A DNA stretch of 12,725 nucleotides from UBA3071 sp965369635 (GCA_965369635.1 CBDURC010000079.1:1-12725); one strand, 5' to 3'; counted from the first letter of the stretch, positions 5,715-12,479 are shown. Notes: generated by a model from the sequence alone, not told the origin. Made by a program: numbers and translations.

Positions 5715-8700
5715 ATGTTCAAGGACGTACTGACCAGAGTGGATTTCGTTGCCCAGGAGCACGACGTCTTGCGCTTCTGGGAAGACACCGATGCTTTCAA
5801 GAAACTGGTCGCCCTGCGCGCTGGCGGGCCGAAGTGGTCGTTCATAGACGGCCCTATCACTGCCAACAATCCCATGGCCGTTCATCACGGCTGGGGTCGC
5901 ACGTACAAAGATGTCTTCCACCGCTACCAGGCCATGCGCGGCCATCAGACTCGCTACCAGAACGGCTTCGATTGCCAGGGCCTGTGGGTGGAGGTCGAGG
6001 TGGAGAGGCAACTGGGCTTCCGTTCCAAGCAGGACATCGAGGAGTATGGCCTGGCCCGCTTCGTGCGTCGCTGTAAGGAGCGAGTGCTGCGCTATGCCGC
6101 CGTGCAGACCGAACAGTCCATCCGGTTGGGCTATTGGATGGACTGGAATGATCCCAAGACTCTGCGCGAACTGGCTGACAGATTGGCGGAAGACCCTGAT
6201 GCCGAAATCACCGTGCAGGGGCCGCAAGGGCCGGTCACCGGCAGCGTGGAGCATATCGTTGCCCGGCTGGGCATGCCCGAGTTGGGCGGTTCCTACTTCA
6301 CCTTCGCGGACGAGAACAACTACATGATCTGGACCTTCCTCAAGCTCTGTTGGGAGAAGGGATGGCTCTACAAGCACGCCGACGTGATGCCCTGGTGCCC
6401 CCGCTGCGCCACCGGCATCTCGCAGCACGAGATCGTCACCGACGGCTATATGGAGGTGACCCATCCCGGCGTCACGCTGCGCTTCCCGCTGCGCGGGCGG
6501 CCCGAGGAATCCCTCCTCGTCTGGACGACAACGCCCTGGACGCTTACTTCGAACATCGCCGCCGCTGTGGGCCCCGATTTGGATTACGTCAAAGTGCGGC
6601 AGGGCGAGGAGGTCTTCTACCTGTCCAAGGGCACGGTAGGGATGCTGCGGGGCGATGTCGAAGTCCTGGCGGAGATGAAGGGCAGTGAGATGGAAGGCTG
6701 GACGTACGATGGCCCCTTCGATGATCTGCCAGCGCAGCAGCAGCCCGGTGGGCACACTGCGCTGCAATCGCTCATCGAAGGCATCGAGGTATCAGCGGCC
6801 CAGGCGCACCGCATCATCCTATGGGATGAGGTGAGCGAGGAGGAAGGCACGGGCATCGTGCACATGGCCACCGGCTGCGGTGCCGAGGACTTCCGACTGG
6901 GCCAGGAGCATGGGCTGCCTGTCGTCGCGCCGCTGAACGACGAGGGAATCTTCGTCGAGGGCTTCGGCTGGCTGACCGGGACGAGCTCCGCTGAGGCTGC
7001 GCAGCCCATCTTCGCAGACCTGAAGAAGAAGGGGCTGCTCTACAGCGTGGATGACTACACGCACCGCTATCCGGTCTGCTGGCGCTGCCGGACGGAGCTT
7101 GTCTTCCGGCTGGTGGACGAGTGGTTCATCTCCATGGATGAGTTGCGCTACGACATGATGGATATCACGCGGCAGATCCGCTGGATCCCCGCCTTCGGGC
7201 TGGAACGGGAGTTGGATTGGCTGCGCAACATGCACGACTGGATGATCTCCAAGAAGCGCTACTGGGGGCTGGCATTGCCTATCTGGGAATGCGATGAATG
7301 CGGCCACTTCGAGGTCATCGGCGACGAGCACGAACTGCGGGAGCGGGCCGTGGAGGGCTGGCAGGAATTCGAAGGACATGCCCCCCACCGCCCGTGGATT
7401 GACGCCGTCAAGGTCAAATGCTCGAAGTGCGGTGCGGTCATCTCGCGCATCGCCGACGTGGGCAATCCCTGGCTGGATGCAGGCATCGTCTCTTTCAGCA
7501 CACTGCGCTACCGCAGCGACCCGGAGTATTGGCGCACCTGGTACCCGGCGGACTGGATCAGCGAATCGTTCCCCGGCCAGTTCCGCAACTGGTTCTACAG
7601 CCTGCTGGCCATGGCCACGGTGGTGGAGAACACGCCACCCTTCCTCTCCTGTTTCGGCTACGCCACATTGCTGGCCGAGGATGGGCAGGAGATGCACAAG
7701 AGTTGGGGCAACGCCATCGAGTTCAACGCAGCCGCCGACCGCATGGGCGTGGACGTGATGCGCTGGCTGTATTGCTCCCACAAACCGGAGACAAACCTGC
7801 TCTTCGGCTACGGCCGCGCCGACGAAGTGCGACGCCAGTTCATGATCCCGCTGTGGAATGTGTACAGCTTCTTCGTGACCTACGCGAACATTGATGGGTG
7901 GATACCTGGTAAACTGGTAGACTGGGAAACTGGTAAATTGGCAAATTGGGAGGCTGGTCATCACATGGAGCCTGGGGGAGAAGAGGAAGGCACCAATCTA
8001 CCAACCTACCAATCCACCAGTCTACTGGACAGGTGGATCATCGCCCGGCTCAACCAGGTCATCGGCGTGGTCACTGATCGGCTCGACAACTACGACTCCT
8101 ACCGGGCCACGATGGTCGTGGAAGCGTTCCTGGACGATCTCTCCAACTGGTACGTGCGGCGCAGCCGTCGCCGGTTCTGGAAATCGGAGGCAGACGAGGA
8201 CAAGGCCGCAGCCTACCGCACGCTGTACCAGGTGCTGGTCACGCTGTGCAAGCTGCTGGCGCCCATCGTCCCCTTTGTCACCGAGGTGATGTACCAGAAT
8301 CTGGTCCGTTCGGTGGACGCAGAGTCGCCGGAGAGCGTACATCACTGCGACTGGCCGGTGGTGGATGAGGCGGCGCTGGACGACGCGCTGGTGGCCGACA
8401 TGGCTCTGGCCAAGCAGGTGGCAAGCCTGGGGCGAGCGGCACGCGCCAGCGCCAACCTCAAGCTCCGCCAGCCCCTGGCGCGAGCCACGGTGCTGGTTCC
8501 GGGAGGAGAACGGGCTGGCCTGAAGCGGCTGGCCTATCTGGTGGCCGAGGAGCTGAACGTGAAGGAGTTGGCCTTCGCCGAGCGGGAGGCGGAGTTGGTG
8601 GACTACCGGTTGCTGCCGGACAACAAGCTGCTAGGGCCTCGCTTCGGCAAGCGCTTCCCGCAGGTGCGGCAGGCTCTGGCAGAGGTGGATCCTGCAGCTA

Positions 8701-9134
8701 CCGTCGGCGAACTGCGGAGCGGGCGACCTCTGCAACTCACCCTGGATGGCGAGACGGTGGAGCTGAGCAGTGAGGAGGTGCTGATCCTCACAGAGCCGAA
8801 GGAGGGACTTGCCGTGGCGGCCGAGGGCGGCGTCACCGTAGCTGTGGATACGCGGCTCGATGACGCGCTGCGGGCCGAAGGGCTGTCGCGGGATCTCGTG
8901 CGCCAGTTGCAGAACCTGCGCAAGGAGGCCGGCTTCCATCTGGAGGATCGCATCACCGCGCACGTTGTGGGCGGGCCCGTGCTGCAGGACGTTCTGGATC
9001 GCTTCGGCGACTACGTGGCGGCGGAGACCCTGTCTGTCGAGTTGGTGACGGGCAAATCGCCGTCGGGATGCGTCCATGCTACGTTCGACCTGGGCGGCGA
9101 AGAGGTTACTGTCGGCGTAGTCCGACAGGCCTAG
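5715..9134 (+). CDS. ileS: Isoleucyl-tRNA synthetase, with an in-frame repeat insertion
   Basis: The protein has 1139 residues, starting at ATG 5715 after GGAGGAGGT. It charges tRNA(Ile) with isoleucine. The HIGH region is NNPMAVHHGWGR (HHGW at 57-60) and the KMSKS region is EMHKS (659-663). Both differ from the textbook form, but I recall them in a branch of bacterial IleS. The CP1 editing domain shows WTTTPWTLTS (270-278) and GCGAEDF with Asp392. CxxC pairs at 228/231 and 455/458, and again at 526/529 and 569/572, suggest two zinc knuckles. SNWYVRR (810-816) marks the anticodon-binding domain, followed by a long C-terminal region. Residues 731-770, between FFVTYANIDGW and LLDRWIIARLN, are encoded by the octamer repeat (GKLVDWET, GKLANWEA, then NLPTYQSTS) and have no place in the family. 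It is the second gene of the T-box operon. Confidence 0.96.
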   Translation: MFKDVLTRVDFVAQEHDVLRFWEDTDAFKKLVALRAGGPKWSFIDGPITANNPMAVHHGWGRTYKDVFHRYQAMRGHQTRYQNGFDCQGLWVEVEVERQLGFRSKQDIEEYGLARFVRRCKERVLRYAAVQTEQSIRLGYWMDWNDPKTLRELADRLAEDPDAEITVQGPQGPVTGSVEHIVARLGMPELGGSYFTFADENNYMIWTFLKLCWEKGWLYKHADVMPWCPRCATGISQHEIVTDGYMEVTHPGVTLRFPLRGRPEESLLVWTTTPWTLTSNIAAAVGPDLDYVKVRQGEEVFYLSKGTVGMLRGDVEVLAEMKGSEMEGWTYDGPFDDLPAQQQPGGHTALQSLIEGIEVSAAQAHRIILWDEVSEEEGTGIVHMATGCGAEDFRLGQEHGLPVVAPLNDEGIFVEGFGWLTGTSSAEAAQPIFADLKKKGLLYSVDDYTHRYPVCWRCRTELVFRLVDEWFISMDELRYDMMDITRQIRWIPAFGLERELDWLRNMHDWMISKKRYWGLALPIWECDECGHFEVIGDEHELRERAVEGWQEFEGHAPHRPWIDAVKVKCSKCGAVISRIADVGNPWLDAGIVSFSTLRYRSDPEYWRTWYPADWISESFPGQFRNWFYSLLAMATVVENTPPFLSCFGYATLLAEDGQEMHKSWGNAIEFNAAADRMGVDVMRWLYCSHKPETNLLFGYGRADEVRRQFMIPLWNVYSFFVTYANIDGWIPGKLVDWETGKLANWEAGHHMEPGGEEEGTNLPTYQSTSLLDRWIIARLNQVIGVVTDRLDNYDSYRATMVVEAFLDDLSNWYVRRSRRRFWKSEADEDKAAAYRTLYQVLVTLCKLLAPIVPFVTEVMYQNLVRSVDAESPESVHHCDWPVVDEAALDDALVADMALAKQVASLGRAARASANLKLRQPLARATVLVPGGERAGLKRLAYLVAEELNVKELAFAEREAELVDYRLLPDNKLLGPRFGKRFPQVRQALAEVDPAATVGELRSGRPLQLTLDGETVELSSEEVLILTEPKEGLAVAAEGGVTVAVDTRLDDALRAEGLSRDLVRQLQNLRKEAGFHLEDRITAHVVGGPVLQDVLDRFGDYVAAETLSVELVTGKSPSGCVHATFDLGGEEVTVGVVRQA
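7906..8028. repeat. Inverted octamer array, copy C (within ileS)
   Basis: Seven left-arm 8-bp units (CTGGTAAA, CTGGTAGA, CTGGGAAA, CTGGTAAA, TTGGCAAA, TTGGGAGG, CTGGTCAT; 7906-7961) are followed by a purine-rich centre. Five right-arm units come next (GGCACCAA, TCTACCAA, CCTACCAA, TCCACCAG, TCTACTGG; 7989-8028). The reading frame stays open, and three units of 8 bp equal eight codons, so the left arm encodes an octapeptide repeat. The units match copies A and B but have drifted more. Confidence 0.85.
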
Positions 9135-9141
9135 CCGCCAC

Positions 9142-9169
9142 TTGCCAGTTCTCCCGATTTGGGTACAAT
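9142..9169 (+). promoter_or_regulatory. Probable sigma70-type promoter for the dksA-like/lspA genes
   Basis: TTGCCA (9142-9147), a 16-bp spacer and TACAAT (9164-9169) lie 7 bp after the ileS stop. The start site would be near 9176, with about 195 nt of leader before the zinc-finger gene. No terminator is visible after ileS, so read-through is also possible. Confidence 0.55.
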
Positions 9170-9277
9170 ATGCCTGGCGTGAGGTTTGGGCGGGGAACAG
9201 AAGAGTATGGACGGGCCTATTTGCGCAAGCACTTGGGCGAGGAAGGCTACCTGCGTGTAACCGGCCAACTCAGATGA
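9170..9277 (+). CDS. Possible 35-residue ORF upstream of the DUF5615-like fragment
   Basis: A short frame encodes MPGVRFGRGTEEYG, then RAYLRKHLGEEGYLRV, and ends at TGA 9275-9277, which overlaps the ATG of the next small frame (ATGA). The ATG at 9170 adjoins the predicted -10 box, so it would lie upstream of the transcript. A leaderless GTG at 9179 is the alternative. No SD is seen. I do not recognise the protein. Its position before a PIN-like fragment, with a 4-base overlap, fits the antitoxin slot of a toxin-antitoxin pair, but that rests on layout only. It may equally be non-coding leader. Confidence 0.25.
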   Translation: MPGVRFGRGTEEYGRAYLRKHLGEEGYLRVTGQLR

Positions 9278-9375
9278 CGGGTGAGCCGATCAAGCTTTTG
9301 CTCGATGAACATATCTGGGGGGGGATGGCAATCGTGCTATCCCCAAGCAATGTCATTGGAAAGGGACTGTTATGA
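9274..9375 (+). pseudogene. DUF5615-like (PIN-like) N-terminal fragment, truncated
   Basis: The 33-codon frame starts MTGEPIKLLLDEHIWGGMA. This closely resembles the N-terminal beta strand and acidic motif of DUF5615/PIN-like proteins (pattern: KLLLDEHxxxxLAxxLRxxGHDV), which usually form the toxin half of a pair. The similarity stops after GGMA, and the frame ends 14 residues later instead of running to about 110-120. The downstream part is therefore lost or never belonged to it. The TGA (9373-9375) overlaps the ATG of the zinc-finger gene at 9372. The family call is from memory of the motif. Confidence 0.4.
9321..9344 (+). other. Strong hairpin in the leader of the zinc-finger gene
   Basis: GGGGATGGCA (9321-9330) and TGCTATCCCC (9335-9344) form a 10-bp stem with one G-U pair and an ATCG loop. 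An eight-G run (9317-9324) overlaps its 5' side. It ends 27 bases before the ATG at 9372 and has no U-run, so it is more likely a leader structure than a terminator. Confidence 0.5.
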
Positions 9376-9716
9376 AGATGTCACGCAAGGACGCGCGACT
9401 CCTAGCTCAACTGGAAGCAGAGAGAGACGAACTGAGAGATGCGCTATCGCATTACGAGGAGAATGGTCGCCCCAATCTCGGCCTGGGCAATCACATGGCT
9501 GACGACGGCACCGCAGCGTTCGACCAGGCGGCCAGCCTGGCACTGCGGCGCAACCAGGAAAGGATGCTGGAGCAAGTGGACAAGGCTCTGGCGCGCATGG
9601 ACGTCGGCACTTACGGCCTGTGCGAGCGATGCAGCGAGAAGATCGACTACGCCCGGCTGAAGGCCATTCCGTATGCCACGCTGTGCATCGAATGCCAACC
9701 ACACGCTGAACGGTAG
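9372..9716 (+). CDS. TraR/DksA-family C4 zinc-finger protein
   Basis: The protein has 114 residues. The N-terminal half (residues 5-77) is charged and predicted helical, with a coiled-coil look. The C-terminal zinc finger has four cysteines: YGLCERC (Cys84, Cys87) and TLCIEC (Cys105, Cys108), followed by a short tail. This is the DksA/TraR layout. DksA modifies RNA polymerase in the secondary channel, together with ppGpp, through an acidic coiled-coil tip. Here DDG (residues 44-46) could be that tip, but I cannot tell. Short relatives such as YteA/YocK-type proteins have poorly known roles. The start at 9372 has GGAAAGGG upstream; the ATG at 9378 is an alternative. The gene ends 9 bp before lspA, so the two are probably co-transcribed. 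Confidence 0.85.
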   Translation: MKMSRKDARLLAQLEAERDELRDALSHYEENGRPNLGLGNHMADDGTAAFDQAASLALRRNQERMLEQVDKALARMDVGTYGLCERCSEKIDYARLKAIPYATLCIECQPHAER

Positions 9717-9725
9717 AGGTGCATC

Positions 9726-10214
9726 TTGACCCATCGCAGAGCAAAGTGGTTTCTGCTGTTGCCCGTGGCGGCGCTGGTATTGGTCCTGGATCAGTTCAGC
9801 AAAGCGTGGGTGCTGCGCAATATCCCGCCGAACGAAGTGTGGGTGCCGATCCCGGCGTTGGCCAATATCTTTGTCTTCAGGCACGTCACCAACACCGGCG
9901 CGGCCTTCGGCCTCTTCCGCAACGGGGGGACGGTTCTGCTGGCTATCGCTGTCGTCGTCATCGTGGCCATCATAGTGTACACGCGCTACCTCTCCACAGA
10001 GCGGTGGCTCGTGCTTGTGAGTCTGGGACTGCAACTGGGTGGCGCGCTGGGCAATCTTACTGACCGGTTGCGTTTTGGCCACGTGGTGGATTTCCTCGAC
10101 TTCCCCTACTGGCCCACCTTCAATGTGGCTGACAGCTCCGTCGTCGTCGGGGCGGCACTCCTGGCCCTTCTGGTGCTGACAGAAAAGGAAATGGGCGAAC
10201 AAGCAGACGAGTAG
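9726..10214 (+). CDS. lspA: Lipoprotein signal peptidase (signal peptidase II)
   Basis: The protein has 162 residues, starting at TTG 9726 with GAGGT five bases upstream. It removes signal peptides from diacylglyceryl-modified prolipoproteins in the inner membrane. Four hydrophobic segments are visible (about residues 8-22, 45-62, 68-88 and 94-110, with the last helix at 134-155). Family motifs: DQFSKAWV at 22-29, NTGAAFGLF at 56-64, GNLTDRLRFGHVVDF (109-123) with catalytic Asp113, and FNVADSSVVVG with catalytic Asp136. The C-terminus (EKEMGEQADE) is short and polar, and the stop codon lies within an AGTAGACA repeat. Partners are the dksA-like gene before it and rluD after it; lspA next to an rluD-type gene is a common bacterial arrangement. 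Confidence 0.95.
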   Translation: MTHRRAKWFLLLPVAALVLVLDQFSKAWVLRNIPPNEVWVPIPALANIFVFRHVTNTGAAFGLFRNGGTVLLAIAVVVIVAIIVYTRYLSTERWLVLVSLGLQLGGALGNLTDRLRFGHVVDFLDFPYWPTFNVADSSVVVGAALLALLVLTEKEMGEQADE

Positions 10215-10225
10215 ACAAGTAGACA
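10202..10225 (+). repeat. Three tandem 8-bp units at the lspA stop codon
   Basis: AGCAGACG, AGTAGACA and AGTAGACA run from 10202 to 10225. The TAG stop of lspA (10212-10214) lies inside the second unit, so the last residues of LspA are encoded by the repeat. The unit differs from TTGGTAGA but has the same 8-bp period. Confidence 0.6.
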
Positions 10226-10280
10226 AGGAGCGGCCGGATGCACCTTGCGTGCCCATTTACACCCCGGTGCTATCGTCTAG

Positions 10281-10313
10281 AACTTGGAACCTGCAACCTT
10301 CGAACCTGGAACA
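10281..10313 (+). repeat. Degenerate AACCT repeat
   Basis: AACCT recurs at 10288, 10295 and 10303, with a partial AAC at 10310, at 7-8 bp spacing (TTGGAACCTGCAACC, then TTCGAACCTGGAAC). It lies between lspA and the terminator-like hairpin. It appears to be a third kind of short intergenic repeat in this window. Confidence 0.5.
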
Positions 10314-10324
10314 GGACTTGCTGC

Positions 10325-10354
10325 AGCCGAGGTGGAGACGCCTCGGCTTTGTTG
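10325..10354 (+). terminator. Terminator-like hairpin between lspA and rluD
   Basis: AGCCGAGG (10325-10332) pairs perfectly with CCTCGGCT (10341-10348) around TGGAGACG. TTGTTGT follows, a weak T-run. It probably ends or attenuates the dksA-lspA transcript. It lies upstream of both rluD start candidates, which argues against any rluD start further upstream. Confidence 0.6.
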
Positions 10355-10388
10355 TCTGATCGCTATGCCTAACGACACCGGCTTCGAC

Positions 10389-11324
10389 ATGCTCTCAGAA
10401 ACCAAAGAGGTCATCACACTGACCGTGGAACAGCCGGGGTCTCGCCTGGATAGACACCTGGCTACCGAACTGCCCGACCACTCCCGCGCCGAAATTCAGC
10501 GCTGGATCAAGGAAGGCCGCGTCACCGTGAACGGCGCTGTCCTTCGAGCCAGCCACAAGGTCGGGGTGGGAGAGCACATAGTCGTGCGGGTGCCGGAGCC
10601 CGAGACGCACGAGTTGCTCCCTGAACCCATCCCCCTTGATGTGGTGTATGAAGACGGTGACCTGCTGGTGATCAACAAACCGGCGGGGATGGTCGTGCAT
10701 CCAGCACACGGCAACTGGAGCGGCACGCTGGTCAACGCTCTGCTGTTTCACTGCCCCGATCTGACAGATGCTGGCAACGAGCAGCGGCCTGGCATCGTGC
10801 ATCGTCTGGACAAGGATACCTCCGGCCTGATCGTCGCAGCCAAGAACGAACCGGTTCGCCGGTACCTGCAAGCACAGTTCAAGGCGCGGACGGTTGCTAA
10901 GGGCTATCTGGCGCTGCTGGAGGGCCATCTGGAATCCCTGGAGGGGCGTATCGAAGCCGCCATCGGGCGAGACCCCCGGCAGAGGAAGCGGATGGCCGCG
11001 CTGTCGCTGGCCCGCGGCGGACGGGAGGCGACCACTTACTACCGCGTGCTGGGCTACTACGACGGCTGCACGCTCACAGAGGCGGAGCCTAAGACCGGCC
11101 GCACGCACCAGATTCGCGTCCACTTCGCTTACATCAAGCATCCCCTGGTGGGCGACACGGTCTACGGCCGGCGCAAGCAGCGGCTGCGCTGCCCGCGCCA
11201 GTTCCTGCACGCGCACCGCCTCGGCTTCCTCTTGCCATCGAGCGGCGAGTTCGTGGAGTTCACAGCCGAATTGCCAACTGACTTGCGGCAGGTGCTGGAC
11301 ACCCTCCTCCTCAGACGAGAATAG
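10389..11324 (+). CDS. rluD: RluA/RluD-family 23S rRNA pseudouridine synthase
   Basis: The protein has 311 residues from ATG 10389; ATG 10365 would add eight, and neither has a good SD. It isomerises specific uridines to pseudouridine in RNA. The N-terminal S4 RNA-binding domain covers residues 16-65 (SRLDRHLATELP; IKEGRVTVNG). The catalytic domain has INKPAGMVVHP (95-105), the active-site motif HRLDKDTSG (138-146) with Asp141 as the nucleophile, and TGRTHQIRVHF near residue 240. The order S4 then PseudoU_synth_2 and the length fit RluD/YlyB. Exact target positions cannot be read from the sequence. The frame is open upstream to 10284, but that part spans the terminator hairpin and the AACCT repeat. 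Confidence 0.92.
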   Translation: MLSETKEVITLTVEQPGSRLDRHLATELPDHSRAEIQRWIKEGRVTVNGAVLRASHKVGVGEHIVVRVPEPETHELLPEPIPLDVVYEDGDLLVINKPAGMVVHPAHGNWSGTLVNALLFHCPDLTDAGNEQRPGIVHRLDKDTSGLIVAAKNEPVRRYLQAQFKARTVAKGYLALLEGHLESLEGRIEAAIGRDPRQRKRMAALSLARGGREATTYYRVLGYYDGCTLTEAEPKTGRTHQIRVHFAYIKHPLVGDTVYGRRKQRLRCPRQFLHAHRLGFLLPSSGEFVEFTAELPTDLRQVLDTLLLRRE

Positions 11325-11403
11325 ACACCAGAAGAGGTGCTCTGGATAGCATTTGGCGAAGCACCTTATCAGGCACATAATCTTCGCCGAGGAGGTATTG
11401 ACT

Positions 11404-11460
11404 GTGAACTATCGGGATCGAGTGCAATACTGGGTGGACAAAGGAAACGAGATCGTCTGA
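11404..11460 (+). CDS. Possible 18-residue leader peptide or HEPN-like fragment
   Basis: GAGGAGGT (11389-11396) is placed 7 bases before a GTG (11404) that opens an 18-codon frame, MNYRDRVQYWVDKGNEIV, ending at TGA 11458-11460. The SD is among the best in the window. The peptide resembles the first helix of HEPN-domain proteins (pattern: EHVKYWLESAEED), so it could be a decayed HEPN gene. It could also be a leader peptide before the ABC operon, which starts 47 bp further on. Both readings are weak; the rest of 11325-11507 shows nothing else convincing. Confidence 0.25.
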   Translation: MNYRDRVQYWVDKGNEIV

Positions 11461-11507
11461 GTTGAATACGCGGGTCCCCACCCATAGCGCCCTGTCTTGA
11501 GGAGACC

Positions 11508-12479
11508 ATGAGCGTCATCGAAGTTCGTGATCTGCGCCGCGTGTTCCGCACCACCATCGGCGTGATACGACGCAAGACCAAAGAAATCGTGGCTGTGGAC
11601 GGCATATCCTTTGATATCGAGGAAGGCGGGCTGCTCGGTCTGCTGGGCCCCAACGGTGCGGGCAAGACGACGACGGTCAAAATGCTCACCACGCTGCTCA
11701 TCCCCACCTCAGGCACGGCCCGCATTCTAGACCACGATGTCGTGAAGGACGCGGCAGCTATCCGCCCGCACATCGGCTTCATCTTCGGGGGCGAGCGAGG
11801 GCTCTACTGGCGGTTGTCGGCTATTGACAACCTGCGCTACTTTGCCAATCTCTACATGGTCGACCCCGCCGTGACCAGGCAGCGCATCCCCTACCTGCTG
11901 GAGTTGGTGGGGCTGGCGGATCGCGGCGACGAAAAGGTGGAGGGCTACTCCCGCGGCATGAAGCAGCGGCTGCACATCGCCCGCGCGCTGCTGCACGATC
12001 CCCAGGTGCTCTTCCTCGACGAGCCGACCATGGGCCTCGATCCCGTAGGCGCTCGCGAGCTGCGCGGTGTGATCCGCGACCTGCTGGCCGAGCGCAAGAC
12101 CATCCTACTCACCACCCACTACATGTTCGAGGCCGACGAACTCTGCCAGCGCGTCGCCGTCATCAACCGCGGCAAGATTGTAGCCCTGGATACGCCCGAG
12201 GGGCTCAAACAACACGTGCAAGACCTGTCGGTTGTCGAGCTGGAGGTCATTGGCATCACCGGCGATCGTGTAGAGCAGTTGCGCCGCCTGCCGTTTGTTG
12301 ACACCGTCTCCGTGGAGCCCCACGAGCAGAAGCAGAAGCTCTCCATTCACTCCAACACCGGCTCCACCTCCGTGCCGCAGATATTGAACATCCTGGAAGG
12401 ACTACGGGTGGACAAGGTGACCTCACGCGAGCCGACGCTGGAGGATGCCTACGTGCGGCTGGTAGGAGGCGAGGTGTGA
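11508..12479 (+). CDS. ABC-2-type exporter, ATP-binding protein
   Basis: The protein has 323 residues, starting at ATG 11508 with GAGGAGA upstream. It is the cytoplasmic ATPase of an ABC-2 (NatA/DrrA-like) export system. Motifs: Walker A GPNGAGKT (47-54), ABC signature YSRGMKQR (147-154), Walker B LFLDEP (168-173) with Glu172, D-loop GLDP and switch His204. The Q-loop region reads IGFIFGGERGLYW, where the usual glutamine is replaced by Gly. I recall this GGERGLYWRL form in one subgroup of these ATPases. A C-terminal domain of about 90 residues follows, as in DrrA-like proteins. The TGA shares its last A with the ATG of the permease gene, so the two are translationally coupled. The substrate is unknown (drug, lipid or polysaccharide). 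Confidence 0.93.
   Translation: MSVIEVRDLRRVFRTTIGVIRRKTKEIVAVDGISFDIEEGGLLGLLGPNGAGKTTTVKMLTTLLIPTSGTARILDHDVVKDAAAIRPHIGFIFGGERGLYWRLSAIDNLRYFANLYMVDPAVTRQRIPYLLELVGLADRGDEKVEGYSRGMKQRLHIARALLHDPQVLFLDEPTMGLDPVGARELRGVIRDLLAERKTILLTTHYMFEADELCQRVAVINRGKIVALDTPEGLKQHVQDLSVVELEVIGITGDRVEQLRRLPFVDTVSVEPHEQKQKLSIHSNTGSTSVPQILNILEGLRVDKVTSREPTLEDAYVRLVGGEV

Noticed and set aside
5595..6767. Long minus-strand frame opposite alaX-ileS
   Set aside because: It is a shadow of the ileS coding frame in GC-rich DNA, crosses the alaX-ileS junction and has no recognisable motif.
6819..7964. Long minus-strand frame opposite the middle of ileS
   Set aside because: It is antisense to conserved IleS motifs; the start region is the reversed octamer repeat.
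10284..10388. Upstream start for rluD at 10284
   Set aside because: The extension crosses the AACCT repeat and a terminator-like hairpin and lacks an SD. The S4 domain begins soon after ATG 10389.
11334..11373. Terminator after rluD (AGGTGCT / AGCACCT inverted repeat)
   Set aside because: Only 7 bp of stem with a loop of about 18 bases and no T-run, so it is not convincing as a terminator.
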